Below are positions 34,388 to 43,047 of a stretch of DNA of 64,000 bases, one piece after another. Both the position numbers and the translations under genes were made by a program. The notes beneath the pieces are model-generated. The model worked only from the letters and a program-made list of their open reading frames with translations. It was not told the DNA's origin and did no database searches. The stretch is taken from assembly GCA_040255215.1 (NCBI GenBank), contig JBDZUM010000002.1:39017-103016 (forward strand). The letters are read 5' to 3'. This stretch comes from JAQSWP01 sp040255215. Its GTDB lineage: Bacteria; Pseudomonadota; Alphaproteobacteria; Reyranellales; JAQSWP01. Positions within the stretch are counted from its first letter, which is position 1. Each line of letters begins with the position of its first letter.

Positions 34388-35089
34388 ATGGGCACCGTCA
34401 TTCCGACCTGGTCGATTCCGAGCGTGCCGGTCGCGGGCAGCGCCGATGCGTTTCCCGTGCGCCGCATCTACTGCGTCGGGCGCAACTATGCGGCGCATGC
34501 GCGCGAGATGGGCTTCGATCCCGACCGCGAGCCGCCCTTCTTCTTCACCAAGCCGGCCGACGCCATCGTGGTCTGCGCCGATCCGTCCAAGCCGACGGCC
34601 GTCGCCTATCCGCCGGCGACCAAGAACTACCATCACGAGATGGAGCTGGTGGTGGCCATCGGAAAAGGCGGCGCCGACATCAAGGTGGAAGACGCGCTGA
34701 ACCACGTCTACGGCTATGCCGCCGGCCTCGACATGACGCGCCGCGACCTGCAATTCGCCGCCCGCGACAAGGGACGGCCGTGGGACATGGGCAAAGGCTT
34801 CGACCAGTCGGCGCCGATCGGCCCGATCGTGCCGGCGACGAAAAGCGGGCATCCGGCCAAGGGCCGCATCGAACTCAAGGTCAATGGCACGGCCAAACAG
34901 AAGGCCGATCTCAACGAGCTGATCTGGAACGTGCAGGAAACCATCGCCTATCTCTCCGGCCTGGTGCGGCTGGAAGCGGGCGACCTGATCTATACCGGCA
35001 CGCCCGAGGGCGTCGGTCCGGTGGTCAAGGGCGACCTGCTGGAAGGCGAAATCGAGGGCGTCGGCGGCTTCGCCTGCAAGATCGCCTGA
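34388..35089 (+). CDS. Fumarylacetoacetate hydrolase family protein
   Basis: A 233-residue protein of the FAH family. RIYCVGRNYAAHAREMGF opens the catalytic domain, NYHHEMELVV carries two metal-binding glutamate/histidine positions, and YAAGLDMTRRDLQ and YTGTPEGVGPV are the remaining signature blocks. These proteins cleave carbon-carbon bonds in, or decarboxylate, beta-diketo acids with Mg2+. The ATG at 34388 matches the customary N terminus of this branch (TVIPTWSIPSV), so the gene is complete even though the gap ends eight bases upstream. Confidence 0.88.
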   Translation: MGTVIPTWSIPSVPVAGSADAFPVRRIYCVGRNYAAHAREMGFDPDREPPFFFTKPADAIVVCADPSKPTAVAYPPATKNYHHEMELVVAIGKGGADIKVEDALNHVYGYAAGLDMTRRDLQFAARDKGRPWDMGKGFDQSAPIGPIVPATKSGHPAKGRIELKVNGTAKQKADLNELIWNVQETIAYLSGLVRLEAGDLIYTGTPEGVGPVVKGDLLEGEIEGVGGFACKIA

Positions 35090-35230
35090 GATTCAAATCA
35101 GGACCGAGAGCGAATCCGGGGGCGCTGCGGCGCCCCCTGATCTTTTGCAGCGTTGGGCAGCAGCCGGCGGGATTCTATAATCGACGCCATGGTGCAGTTG
35201 GGGGCAACGCACGCGGGGGAGATCGCGTCC

Positions 35231-35653
35231 ATGGGCCGCGCGCGGATCGCGCGCCGGCTGGCGTTCTGCGCCATCGCCGCGTTCGTGCTGCTGGCGCCGA
35301 TGTTTCCGCATGTCTTCAACATCCACGGCAAGCTGCTGCGGCCCTGGATGATGTATTCCGACGTCGGGGTCGGTCTGCTCAAAGGCGATTTCCGCATCGT
35401 TGAGGCTGGCTCGACGCGCAATGTCGCGCCGCTCGAGCTGATGGGGCTGGAGCGCTATCCGCGCCTGCGCCACTACCGCTTCGAGCAGCGCGTGCTGCGC
35501 GACGGCGATCTGGGACGGATCGCGGCGACCTACTGCGCCACAATGCCGGCCGGCGCCCGCCTGTCCTTCGACGGCGCGGTCGGCACGCGCGGCGGCTGGC
35601 GGCCGCTGAAAGCCGACGATCTTTGCGGGAGCGCGCATGTCGGGCGCGATTGA
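35231..35653 (+). CDS. Small membrane-anchored protein of an HTTM cluster
   Basis: A 140-residue protein with one hydrophobic segment near the N terminus (LAFCAIAAFVLLAPMFPHV) and a mainly polar remainder that is probably periplasmic. I do not recognise the family. I start it at 35231, preceded by GGGGGAGA; an ATG at 35189 is also in frame but lacks a ribosome site, and a TATAAT hexamer at 35175-35180 fits a promoter for the later start. It overlaps the HTTM gene by 17 bases, so it should act with it. Confidence 0.7.
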   Translation: MGRARIARRLAFCAIAAFVLLAPMFPHVFNIHGKLLRPWMMYSDVGVGLLKGDFRIVEAGSTRNVAPLELMGLERYPRLRHYRFEQRVLRDGDLGRIAATYCATMPAGARLSFDGAVGTRGGWRPLKADDLCGSAHVGRD

Positions 35654-36497
35654 CCGGTTGCGCGCCTGGAGCGTCGAGCTGGAAGGCTCCACAAGGCCGG
35701 TAGCGCTGATCCGCATCGGCGTCGCCAGCCTGATCCTGGTGCGCTACGCCGACGAGGTGGCGATGTTCCGCACCGTCTCGCCGATCGGCGTGGCGCTGTG
35801 CGTGCTTTTCTTCGTCGCGACGCTGGCTATGCTGGTCGGGCTGCGGACGCGGGCGGCGGTGGCGGCGACGTCGCTGGTGCTGGTGACGATGTATTTCGTG
35901 TTCGGCCCGACGCCCGGGGTGCATGGCTGGAACCATCACCATTCCTACGTGCTGATGGTCTCGACCCTGCTGCTGAACCTTATGCCGTGCGGGACCTCGT
36001 ACTCGGTCGATCGCGTGCTGGCGCTGCGCCGGGCGGAACGGCAGGGGCTGCTGCCGCCGGCCGAGCGCGGTTCGCTGTGGGCGCAGCGGCTGTTCGCCCT
36101 GCAGCTCATGGCGATCTATTTCTGGACGGCAGTCGACAAGAGCGACTGGGCTTTCGTCTCCGGCCAGCGGCTGGAGCAGACTATGGTCTGGGTCTACAGC
36201 AACCGGCCGCTCGACTGGCTGCTGACGGCGCCCTGGTTCACCGTGCCGGCATCGACCGCCGTTCTGGCGGTCGAATATTTCCTCGCTGTCGGCCTGCTGG
36301 TGCGCCGCCTGCAGCCCTTCGCCATTCCGATGGGCGTCATGCTGCATCTGACCTTCTACGTGCTGCTGCCCGTCACCACCTATTCGGCGAGCATGGTTCT
36401 GCTCTATCTGGCGGCGCTGGACCCCGACGCGGTCCATCGCTTCATCGACCGGCTGCAGGGGCATCATGGCGCAACCGCCGATCCGCATCGTCTATGA
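35637..36497 (+). CDS. HTTM domain membrane protein
   Basis: A 286-residue inner-membrane protein with about eight hydrophobic segments. It resembles the HTTM (horizontally transferred transmembrane) domain related to vitamin K-dependent gamma-carboxylase: ALIRIGVASLILVRYADEV at the start, the histidine-rich GVHGWNHHHSYVLMVS, and QLMAIYFWTAVDKSDWAF. The bacterial role is not known. It overlaps the preceding gene by 17 bases and the DCC-family gene by 32, which is the usual HTTM-DCC pairing and suggests a joint redox or membrane process. Confidence 0.8.
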   Translation: MSGAIDRLRAWSVELEGSTRPVALIRIGVASLILVRYADEVAMFRTVSPIGVALCVLFFVATLAMLVGLRTRAAVAATSLVLVTMYFVFGPTPGVHGWNHHHSYVLMVSTLLLNLMPCGTSYSVDRVLALRRAERQGLLPPAERGSLWAQRLFALQLMAIYFWTAVDKSDWAFVSGQRLEQTMVWVYSNRPLDWLLTAPWFTVPASTAVLAVEYFLAVGLLVRRLQPFAIPMGVMLHLTFYVLLPVTTYSASMVLLYLAALDPDAVHRFIDRLQGHHGATADPHRL

Positions 36498-36852
36498 CGG
36501 CGACTGCCCGTTCTGCCGCGCCTATGTGCGGCTGGTGCGGCTGCGCGAGAATTTCACCGTCGAGCTGATCGACGCCCGCACAAGCCCCGACGAGGTGGCG
36601 CGCATCGCCGGCCTGGGGTTGAGCCTCGACGAGGGCATGCTGGTCGAGATCGGCGAACGGCGCTGGCATGGCGGCGAGGCGATGCGGGTGCTGGCGACGC
36701 TGACCTCCGAGTCGGGCCCGTGGAACCGGCTCTACGCCTTCGTGTTCGGCAGCGAGCGGCGGGCGGCGCTGCTCTATCCGCCGCTGCGCGCCATGCGCAA
36801 CCTCACCCTGCGCCTGCTGGGCCGGCGGCGCATCGACGGGGCGGCCTTCTAG
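36466..36852 (+). CDS. DCC family thiol-disulfide oxidoreductase-like protein (DUF393)
   Basis: A 128-residue thioredoxin-fold protein. The DCC signature IRIVYDGDCPFCRAYVRLV opens it, with a CPFC redox pair near residues 15-18. A later WHGGEAMRVLATL helix fits the family. Members are predicted disulfide oxidoreductases. The start lies inside the HTTM gene (32-base overlap). Confidence 0.87.
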   Translation: MAQPPIRIVYDGDCPFCRAYVRLVRLRENFTVELIDARTSPDEVARIAGLGLSLDEGMLVEIGERRWHGGEAMRVLATLTSESGPWNRLYAFVFGSERRAALLYPPLRAMRNLTLRLLGRRRIDGAAF

Positions 36853-36857
36853 ACTCT

Positions 36858-37751
36858 CTAGAGCTGTTGCGCGTTGAACGTGTCGCAGGCGTTCAGCCCG
36901 CCCTGCTCGAAGCCGCGGCGGAACCAGCGGGCGCGCTGTTCGGACGTGCCGTGGGTGAAGCTCTCGGGCGAGACCGTGCCGCGCGCCTGGCGCTGCAGGC
37001 GGTCGTCGCCGATGGCGGCGGCGGCGTTCAGCGCCTCCTCGATATCGCCGGGCTCGACCACGCCGCGGGCGCGGTCTGCGTGATGCGCCCAGACGCCGGC
37101 GTAGCAATCGGCCTGCAATTCGACGCGCACCTGCAGCGCGTTGGCCTGGGCCTGCGACACGCCCTGCTTGGCGCGCTGCACCGTTTCCAGCGTGCCCAGC
37201 AGGCGCTGCACGTGATGGCCGATCTCGTGCGCCACGACATAGGCCTGGGCGAAATCCCCCGGTGCGCCGAAGCGGTTCTGCAGCTCGTCGTAGAAGGACA
37301 GGTCGATATAGACCTTCATGTCGAGCGGACAGTAGAACGGCCCCATCGCCGCCTGGGCGAAGCCGCAGCCCGAATCGACCGTGCCGGTGAACAGCACCAG
37401 CTTGGGCTCGACGTACTGCCGGCCGCCGTTGCGGAAGATCGGGTTCCAGGTGTCTTCGGTGTCGGCCAGCACCACCGAGACGAACTCGGCCTGCTTGTCC
37501 TGCGCCGCATTGGTCTGCTGGGTTTCGGGCGCCGGATCGTTCAGCACCACCATCAGCACGACGAAGATCGCCAGCATGACGAAGCCGCCGGCGCCCATGC
37601 GCCCGCCGCTGCTGCGCGGCAGGCCGCGCGGGAATCCGCCGGGGAATCCGCCGCCGAAGCCGCGCCCGAAACCGCCGCGTCCGCCGCCGCCGGCGCTCTG
37701 GCCGCGCCTGTCCTCGATGTTGCTGCTGCGACGTCCGCCGGTCCAGCGCAT
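36858..37751 (-). CDS. Neutral zinc metallopeptidase, YpfJ family
   Basis: A 297-residue protein: a glycine/arginine-rich cytoplasmic start, one membrane anchor (FVMLAIFVVLMVVL, residues about 57-71) and an extracytoplasmic peptidase domain with the zinc motif VVAHEIGHHVQ near residue 172. The third metal ligand is probably in VELQADCYAG near 210. CGFAQAAMGPFYCP is a conserved family block. The substrate is not known. It converges on the DCC gene with only a few bases between them. Confidence 0.9.
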   Translation of the reverse strand: MRWTGGRRSSNIEDRRGQSAGGGGRGGFGRGFGGGFPGGFPRGLPRSSGGRMGAGGFVMLAIFVVLMVVLNDPAPETQQTNAAQDKQAEFVSVVLADTEDTWNPIFRNGGRQYVEPKLVLFTGTVDSGCGFAQAAMGPFYCPLDMKVYIDLSFYDELQNRFGAPGDFAQAYVVAHEIGHHVQRLLGTLETVQRAKQGVSQAQANALQVRVELQADCYAGVWAHHADRARGVVEPGDIEEALNAAAAIGDDRLQRQARGTVSPESFTHGTSEQRARWFRRGFEQGGLNACDTFNAQQL

Positions 37752-37879
37752 GGCATCCTCCCGTTACTGCTGGCCGATCATAGCGCGAGGCGGCAGCCCG
37801 GCGCAGCCCTGCAAGCGATCCGCAGGCATGGACGGCGGCGCGGCCTTCGGGCTAGAAAACCGTCCCTGCGGGAGACGCC

Positions 37880-38704
37880 ATGACCCTGACCATCGCCACC
37901 TGGAACATCAACTCCGTACGCCTGCGCATCGGGCTGGTCGAGAAGCTGCTGCGCGAGCGCAAGCCGGACATCCTGTGCCTGCAGGAAACCAAGACACCGG
38001 ACGAGTTTTTCCCGCACGAGGCCTTCGAGCGGCTGGGCTACGTGCATCGCCATATCAGCGGCATGAAGGGCTATAACGGCGTCGCCATCGTCAGCAAGAT
38101 TCCGTTCGCCTCGCAGCTGACGCATCACCGCTGCGGCAAGGAGGATTGCCGGCATGTCGTGGCCGCGATCGACCGCGGCGACGGCGATCCGATCGAACTG
38201 CACAACATCTACGTGCCGGCCGGCGGCGACATTCCCGACCCCGTCGCCAACGTAAAATTCGCGCACAAGCTCGATTTCATGAAGGAGATCGGCGACTGGT
38301 TCGAGGCCTGCCGGCCGACCAGGGGCCAGCGCAAGGGCAAGAGGCGCATCATCGTCGGCGACCTCAACATCGCCCCGCTCGAGCACGACGTGTGGTCGCA
38401 CAAGCAGCTGCTCGACGTGGTGTCGCATACGCCGGTCGAGGTCGAACTGTTCCAGCGCCTGATGGCGAGCCAGGACTGGATCGACGTGCCGCGGGTCTTC
38501 GTGCCGGCCGACCAGAAGCTCTATTCGTGGTGGTCCTACCGCAACCGCGACTGGCGGCTGTCGGACCGCGGCCGGCGGCTCGACCACGTGCTGGTCAGCC
38601 CGGCGCTGAAGGAGACGATCAGTTCGCACGCCATCCTCAAGGACGTGCGCGACTGGGAAAAGGGCTCCGACCACGTACCGGTTCTGGCGACGCTGAATGT
38701 GTGA
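37880..38704 (+). CDS. xth: Exodeoxyribonuclease III
   Basis: A 274-residue AP endonuclease/3'-5' exonuclease of the ExoIII family involved in base excision repair. Core motifs are complete: ATWNINSVRLR (metal-site Asn), CLQETKTPD (metal-site Glu), a KGYNGVAIVSK block, IVGDLNIAP (Asp/Asn pair) and GRRLDHVLVS plus SDHVPVLATL (catalytic Asp-His). GGGAGA precedes the ATG. Confidence 0.95.
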   Translation: MTLTIATWNINSVRLRIGLVEKLLRERKPDILCLQETKTPDEFFPHEAFERLGYVHRHISGMKGYNGVAIVSKIPFASQLTHHRCGKEDCRHVVAAIDRGDGDPIELHNIYVPAGGDIPDPVANVKFAHKLDFMKEIGDWFEACRPTRGQRKGKRRIIVGDLNIAPLEHDVWSHKQLLDVVSHTPVEVELFQRLMASQDWIDVPRVFVPADQKLYSWWSYRNRDWRLSDRGRRLDHVLVSPALKETISSHAILKDVRDWEKGSDHVPVLATLNV

Positions 38705-38757
38705 ACTTTTGCGCTGATCCGGCGTTAGAATACCGCGCTCAACCTGGGGAGATCCGC

Positions 38758-39000
38758 ATGAGCTGGATTCTGATCATCATCATCGGCTTCATCGTTGGCC
38801 TGATCGCCAAGTTCCTGACGCCGGGCCGCGACGTCGGCGGCTTCATCATGACCACGCTGGTCGGCATCGGCGGCTCGGTGCTGGCGAGCTGGGCCGGCCA
38901 GACCATGGGCTGGTATGCGCCTGGCCAGCCGGCCGGCTTCATCGCCGCCGTCCTCGGCGCCATCGTGTTGCTACTGCTGCTGCGGATGATCCGGCGCTGA
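38758..39000 (+). CDS. GlsB/YeaQ/YmgE family membrane protein
   Basis: An 80-residue protein with three hydrophobic helices (ILIIIIGFIVGLIAKFL, a GGFIMTTLVGIGGSVLASW segment and IAAVLGAIVLLLLLRMI), and the family's GxxAKxLxPG motif as GLIAKFLTPGRD. Members are stress-associated transglycosylase-like membrane proteins of unknown role. GGGGAGA precedes the ATG. A strong terminator follows. Confidence 0.9.
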   Translation: MSWILIIIIGFIVGLIAKFLTPGRDVGGFIMTTLVGIGGSVLASWAGQTMGWYAPGQPAGFIAAVLGAIVLLLLLRMIRR

Positions 39001-39024
39001 CACCGGAAGCGTCTCGCGCAAAAG

Positions 39025-39055
39025 AAAAGGCCCGCGAGCGCTCGCGGGCCTTTTT
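39025..39055. terminator. Bidirectional rho-independent terminator
   Basis: AAAAGGCCCGCGAG and CTCGCGGGCCTTTTT form a perfect palindrome with A and T runs on both flanks. It separates the converging GlsB-like gene and the minus-strand membrane gene that ends at 39070. Confidence 0.93.
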
Positions 39056-39069
39056 CGTTGGTGGTCCAG

Positions 39070-39867
39070 TCAAAGCCGCCGGTAGATAGAGGCAAGGACC
39101 GCGCAGGGAAAGAACGCCAGCCATACTTGAACAGGAAACGTCACAATTATGCCAATGATTGACGGCCAGTGTTCGAGAGCGATTTGCTCTGACGGCGGCA
39201 GATCGTAGGCCGGCGGACCGCCAAAGAGGCGAGAACCGAAGATCTGAATCAGGGTCATTAGGATCAGGCCGAGGACAAACCATAGCGCAACGCATACGTA
39301 GATCAGACTGATTCTGGTGACGTTCCTGCGAGTGTGCAGAAAGGCCTGTACGCCGTTCATGGATTGCCCATCGGCGTTGGCCGGCAAAGCGATAGCGAAT
39401 CGGACATGCAGGAGAGCTATGACCAGAAGCGTCGTAAGCATGATCGCATTACGGTGCTGTGGAAACTCACCGGAAACCGCCAGTATCTGCCAGAAGCCGT
39501 AGTTCGGCAGCGCCACCAGCAGAAGATAGGCGATCAAGAACCGCGGCAAATCCGGTTTGGCCGCGAGCGGCGCTGGAAACAGCCGCACCAGGCAGAAGCG
39601 CAAAGCGGCGATCGCCATGCCCGCCATTGCCAGCTGATAGGCGCCGATCTCCAAGATGGAGACGATCAAAAACATGTCTTCGTCGAATGGGTTCAGCGTT
39701 GCGACAGTCACCTGAACGGCAAGCATCGCGAACAGGAACGGCGAACCAACCAGATAGGCGGCTTTCTGATTGCGCCACATGCCCTTGAACGCGTCCCACA
39801 ATGTCCGTCCGATCGCCAGTCGCGCCGGAAGCTGCACGGCTGGGGCTGCGACGCCCGTCTGGCTCAT
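39070..39867 (-). CDS. Multi-pass membrane protein of unknown function, array member 1
   Basis: A 265-residue protein with about six hydrophobic segments. Its start, RLAIGRTLWDAFKGMWRNQKA, parallels the amphipathic N termini of the next three genes, and its end reads CAVLASIYRRL, corresponding to the YxYRxL stretch in the others but lacking the DxPDPLAV tail. No enzyme motif is evident. Base composition is somewhat lower than the flanks. It overlaps the next upstream gene by four bases (ATGA type), so the pair is translationally coupled. Confidence 0.7.
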   Translation of the reverse strand: MSQTGVAAPAVQLPARLAIGRTLWDAFKGMWRNQKAAYLVGSPFLFAMLAVQVTVATLNPFDEDMFLIVSILEIGAYQLAMAGMAIAALRFCLVRLFPAPLAAKPDLPRFLIAYLLLVALPNYGFWQILAVSGEFPQHRNAIMLTTLLVIALLHVRFAIALPANADGQSMNGVQAFLHTRRNVTRISLIYVCVALWFVLGLILMTLIQIFGSRLFGGPPAYDLPPSEQIALEHWPSIIGIIVTFPVQVWLAFFPCAVLASIYRRL

Positions 39868-40679
39868 TTCACGACCGCCAGGGGATCGGGCTGATCGCGG
39901 AGAATCCGGTAATAATATGCCAGCGCTGAAATCGCGATAGCGGCGCCGACCTGAATGAAAATCGAACCGACAAAATACGGAATCATCGCTGCGAGAAAGG
40001 GATTTGCGCCGGGACCGTCAAATGGGGGACTCAGCGCACCAACGGCGATCGTGGTGGGTAGAAATGCCAATAGGCAGACGACGGCGATCAGAGCCAACCC
40101 CGCCACCATGCGAAGACCATTGCCGGCGCTCAGTTTCCATGCACCGCGGAACGTCAGCGAATCGCCGGTCACCAGCGCCGGAAGGACGAGGGCCAGGCGA
40201 AACCAGAAATAGGCGACGACCACGAATGCGGATCCGGTTGCCACGAGCCAAACGACGAGCCCGGTAAGATCACTCGTTCGTTGCGAGGGGTCCGGCGCAA
40301 ATGCGCCGGCGACGAAGATCAGCGGAACGAGCACAACGGCGATCTGAAGTGCCGCGAAGCGCAGCAGAAACTTCAGAAGAAAAGAGCGCGAGCCGGCTTG
40401 GCCCGCCAAGACGGTCGATCCGCCTAGAAGCGTCGTCCGCAACCACGCGCGCACTCCAAGAGCCATCGCCACGACTATCAGAACCATGGTCGCTAGCATG
40501 AACACCGGCAGTATCGGCGAGCCGATAAGGAGAGAAGCGCCAAAAGTCTGGGCGAGCACCAGGACGGTCTGGATCAGCCAGTAGAGCGCCATGACTCGCA
40601 GAAGCTGGAAGAAATGCAAGATGACGCGGCGGAAGGAAACGCCGACAACGGCGAGGACCGGGATCGGACGTTCGGGCAT
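39864..40679 (-). CDS. Multi-pass membrane protein with DxPDPLAV tail, array member 2
   Basis: A 271-residue protein with about six hydrophobic segments. The last residues, YYYRILRDQPDPLAVVK, match the tails of array members 3 and 4. An SLTFRGAWKLSAGNGLRM segment near residue 180 parallels TVRLALAQSRGNGLRL in member 3 and TSLGTSWNQTKDHF in member 4. An ATG at 40679 is used here; a TTG four codons upstream is in frame. Function is unknown; its relatives are dispersed in the same orientation. Confidence 0.72.
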   Translation of the reverse strand: MPERPIPVLAVVGVSFRRVILHFFQLLRVMALYWLIQTVLVLAQTFGASLLIGSPILPVFMLATMVLIVVAMALGVRAWLRTTLLGGSTVLAGQAGSRSFLLKFLLRFAALQIAVVLVPLIFVAGAFAPDPSQRTSDLTGLVVWLVATGSAFVVVAYFWFRLALVLPALVTGDSLTFRGAWKLSAGNGLRMVAGLALIAVVCLLAFLPTTIAVGALSPPFDGPGANPFLAAMIPYFVGSIFIQVGAAIAISALAYYYRILRDQPDPLAVVK

Positions 40680-40807
40680 TTGAATGCTCAACCAGAAAAG
40701 TATGGAGCATCAGTTGTGCATCATTCGAACCCGTGGAATCAACCTCCACTCGCGTTAAACGCGAAATTGCATACGACGGTATGTGTGTTTCGCCTGGCTT
40801 CGAATTT

Positions 40808-41638
40808 TCAGTCCGGCACGGCCAGCGGGTCGGGATGGTCGGAGAGGACGCGATAGGCGTAGGCCAGGCTGCCGGCGGTCAGAAGCATAGGCGGGCACGT
40901 CAGCACAAGCGACAGCGTGCCAAACAGCAGAGCGTCAGCGATTTCAGCACGCAGGGCGTCCACGGAAGTCTCCAGACCTGCAATGACCAGATCGTAAGCG
41001 ACATCGGCAAGCACAGCGCCGGCGGCGAAAAACGCCAGACCGACGAACAACAGGATCGCCAGACGCAGCCCATTGCCGCGACTTTGCGCCAAGGCGAGCC
41101 TGACTGTCGTATGGTGACCCGCCGCCAGCGCCGGCAGAACCAGACTCCAGCGCGCCAGCAGCGGCGGGGCCAGCAGGACGGCAACGACCAGCATAGCGGC
41201 CGCGGGAAACCATCTGGCGTGGAAGGCGGTTACGTAGATCGTCACACCGAGAATGACGATGAGCGTAAAGCCGACCAGCACGGCGTTGACGATACCGGCC
41301 GTAGTTCTATCGATCGGCACGCCGAGATGGCCGCGCAGCAAATGGGATCCCAGCAGGCATACGCGCATCCATGCCAGCGCCAGAATGGCGTAGAGCGCCA
41401 AAGCAGCCGTCACGAGCGCCATGCCCGCAAGCTTGTCGGCAGGTGGGGGAAGAGCGGCAATCCAGGCCTCCAGGGCATAGTACAACCCGTAGAGCAGGCT
41501 TGCTGCGACCTGATTGGCCACGGCCAAGCCGATGGCGAGCCAGCGATGCGCCCAAAGCGCACGGAATGACGCGCGCCAGATGCCGATCAGGGAGAGCGGA
41601 ACCGGCCTGCTCGTATTGGTTGCATTTGTCATGCGCAT
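40808..41638 (-). CDS. Multi-pass membrane protein with DxPDPLAV tail, array member 3
   Basis: A 276-residue protein with about six to seven hydrophobic segments, ending YAYRVLSDHPDPLAVPD. It shares the layout of its neighbours: a short basic N-terminal segment (IGIWRASFRALWAHRW), two opening helices, a WSLVLPALAAGHHTTVRLA mid-block and the tail motif. No known family is recognised. About 130 bases, containing a small CGCG-TTAAA-CGCG hairpin-like sequence, separate it from member 2. Confidence 0.72.
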   Translation of the reverse strand: MRMTNATNTSRPVPLSLIGIWRASFRALWAHRWLAIGLAVANQVAASLLYGLYYALEAWIAALPPPADKLAGMALVTAALALYAILALAWMRVCLLGSHLLRGHLGVPIDRTTAGIVNAVLVGFTLIVILGVTIYVTAFHARWFPAAAMLVVAVLLAPPLLARWSLVLPALAAGHHTTVRLALAQSRGNGLRLAILLFVGLAFFAAGAVLADVAYDLVIAGLETSVDALRAEIADALLFGTLSLVLTCPPMLLTAGSLAYAYRVLSDHPDPLAVPD

Positions 41639-41680
41639 ACAACTACACGAGCGGGCCGGGGTCGCGCAAGGCGCCGGGCG

Positions 41681-42448
41681 TCAGTCCGTCACGGCCAGCG
41701 GATCGGGGTGGTTGGTGAGGTAGCGGTAGATGTAGGACAGCGCCGATACGCTGACAAAAATGGCGAGCAGCTGGAGTGGCGTCAACACCAGCAGAACGAT
41801 CACATTGCCGATGAGGCCGAACGCCGCAAAGGCCAGGCTGAGGATCAGGACGACGAAGAAACCCACAACAAAGAAGATGACTGCCAGCAAAAAGAATATG
41901 GCCAGCATCGCCCAGAAATGATCCTTGGTCTGGTTCCATGACGTGCCGAGTGATGTCGGATGGTCGGCAGCCGTGGCCGGCAGCACCAGGCTGTATCTCA
42001 GAATGAGAAACACACCGATGCAAACCGCGGCGATGCCCACAATCACCTCTGCGGCGTCGCCGAGGAAGCCGGCGAGATACACGACCACGCCGAGGACAAT
42101 GAACAGCAGATAACTCAGCAGGGAGTATCCCAGGAAACGCCACTCGCGCGGCCCAAGTCCGACCCGGAACAGGCCTTTGTCGGCGCCATAGCCCAGCAAG
42201 GTGACGCGATGCCATGCCACCAGCATGGCGGTGTAGATCAGCAGCTGGATGACGAGGAACACTAGCGTCAGAATCCAGCTGGTGCTGGAAATCATGTCCG
42301 GGCTGGACGGCAGTATCAATCCACTGACGAAGCCCAGAATGAAAAGCAGCACGAAATAGGGCAGCCCGACGGCGAAGGCCTGCTTGGGATGACTGAAGAC
42401 GCGCCCAAACGCAGCGCCGATGGTGCCTCCGATTGGAAGTGCGTTCAT
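41681..42448 (-). CDS. Multi-pass membrane protein with DxPDPLAV tail, array member 4
   Basis: A 255-residue protein with about six hydrophobic segments, ending YIYRYLTNHPDPLAVTD. The start PIGGTIGAAFGRVFSHPKQA and the RYSLVLPATAADHPTSLG mid-block parallel members 2 and 3. It is the promoter-proximal gene of the array; a GAGAGGAAAA ribosome site precedes the ATG. It is 42 bases upstream of member 3. Function unknown. Confidence 0.72.
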   Translation of the reverse strand: MNALPIGGTIGAAFGRVFSHPKQAFAVGLPYFVLLFILGFVSGLILPSSPDMISSTSWILTLVFLVIQLLIYTAMLVAWHRVTLLGYGADKGLFRVGLGPREWRFLGYSLLSYLLFIVLGVVVYLAGFLGDAAEVIVGIAAVCIGVFLILRYSLVLPATAADHPTSLGTSWNQTKDHFWAMLAIFFLLAVIFFVVGFFVVLILSLAFAAFGLIGNVIVLLVLTPLQLLAIFVSVSALSYIYRYLTNHPDPLAVTD

Positions 42449-42524
42449 GAATTTTCCTCTCGCGAAGACCGCATCGACGATGCCGGCCGTCGATGATTAT
42501 CCACGAATCTTCGCGAACGGTCGA

Positions 42525-43031
42525 TCACGCCGAACGCATAAGTCGGCCGACCCGGTAGAGGAAATAGCGGTCGGGCTTGACGCCGGGCGGCTCGGGCAGG
42601 CGGGTCCAGCGCGGCACGTCGAGTTTCTGGTTGGCGACCACCAGCCCGCCCGGCGCCATCAGCGCGTCGAGTGCCGGAGCCAGAAAGCGGCCGAGCTCGG
42701 CATTGGCCGCCTGCTCGCCGGTGCCGAGATCGGAATGGGCGAGGATGGCGGTGGCGCCGAGCTTTTCCTGCGCGATCCGCATCGTGTCGGCGATGTCGCC
42801 GAGGAACAGCCGGTCGTCGGGCGGGATGCAGTCGGGATGGGCGCGCACCTGGCGCTCGAAGACGTAGATGTCGCGGTCGGGAAAGAGTTCGCGCAGGTGG
42901 TCGTAGGTGCGCCCATTGCCCAGGCCCAGCTCGAGGATCGGGCCGCTCAGCCCGCGCGCCTCGGCGGCGACGTGGTTGAGGCAGTCGCGCTGCGCCTGCA
43001 TGCGGCGGATGAAGCTGTCGAGACGGGACAT
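42525..43031 (-). CDS. Class I SAM-dependent methyltransferase-like protein
   Basis: A 168-residue protein with a Rossmann-type SAM site: GPILELGLGNGRTYDHLREL (motif I near residue 30), an acidic DIYVFERQVRAHPD strand (motif II), and ALMAPGGLVVANQKLDVP further on. The substrate is unknown. It is the last gene of a three-gene minus-strand unit beginning with the unusual ABC protein, 16 bases after the cNMP-binding gene. The ATG at 43031 lacks a strong ribosome site, consistent with coupling to the upstream gene. Confidence 0.78.
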   Translation of the reverse strand: MSRLDSFIRRMQAQRDCLNHVAAEARGLSGPILELGLGNGRTYDHLRELFPDRDIYVFERQVRAHPDCIPPDDRLFLGDIADTMRIAQEKLGATAILAHSDLGTGEQAANAELGRFLAPALDALMAPGGLVVANQKLDVPRWTRLPEPPGVKPDRYFLYRVGRLMRSA

Positions 43032-43047
43032 GACGGAGGGTGCGCGG

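Noticed and set aside
33845..35089. Fusion of the reductase and the FAH-family protein
   Set aside because: The apparent continuity depends on 100 N. The FAH protein has its own family-typical start at 34388, and the reductase is read in another frame before the gap.
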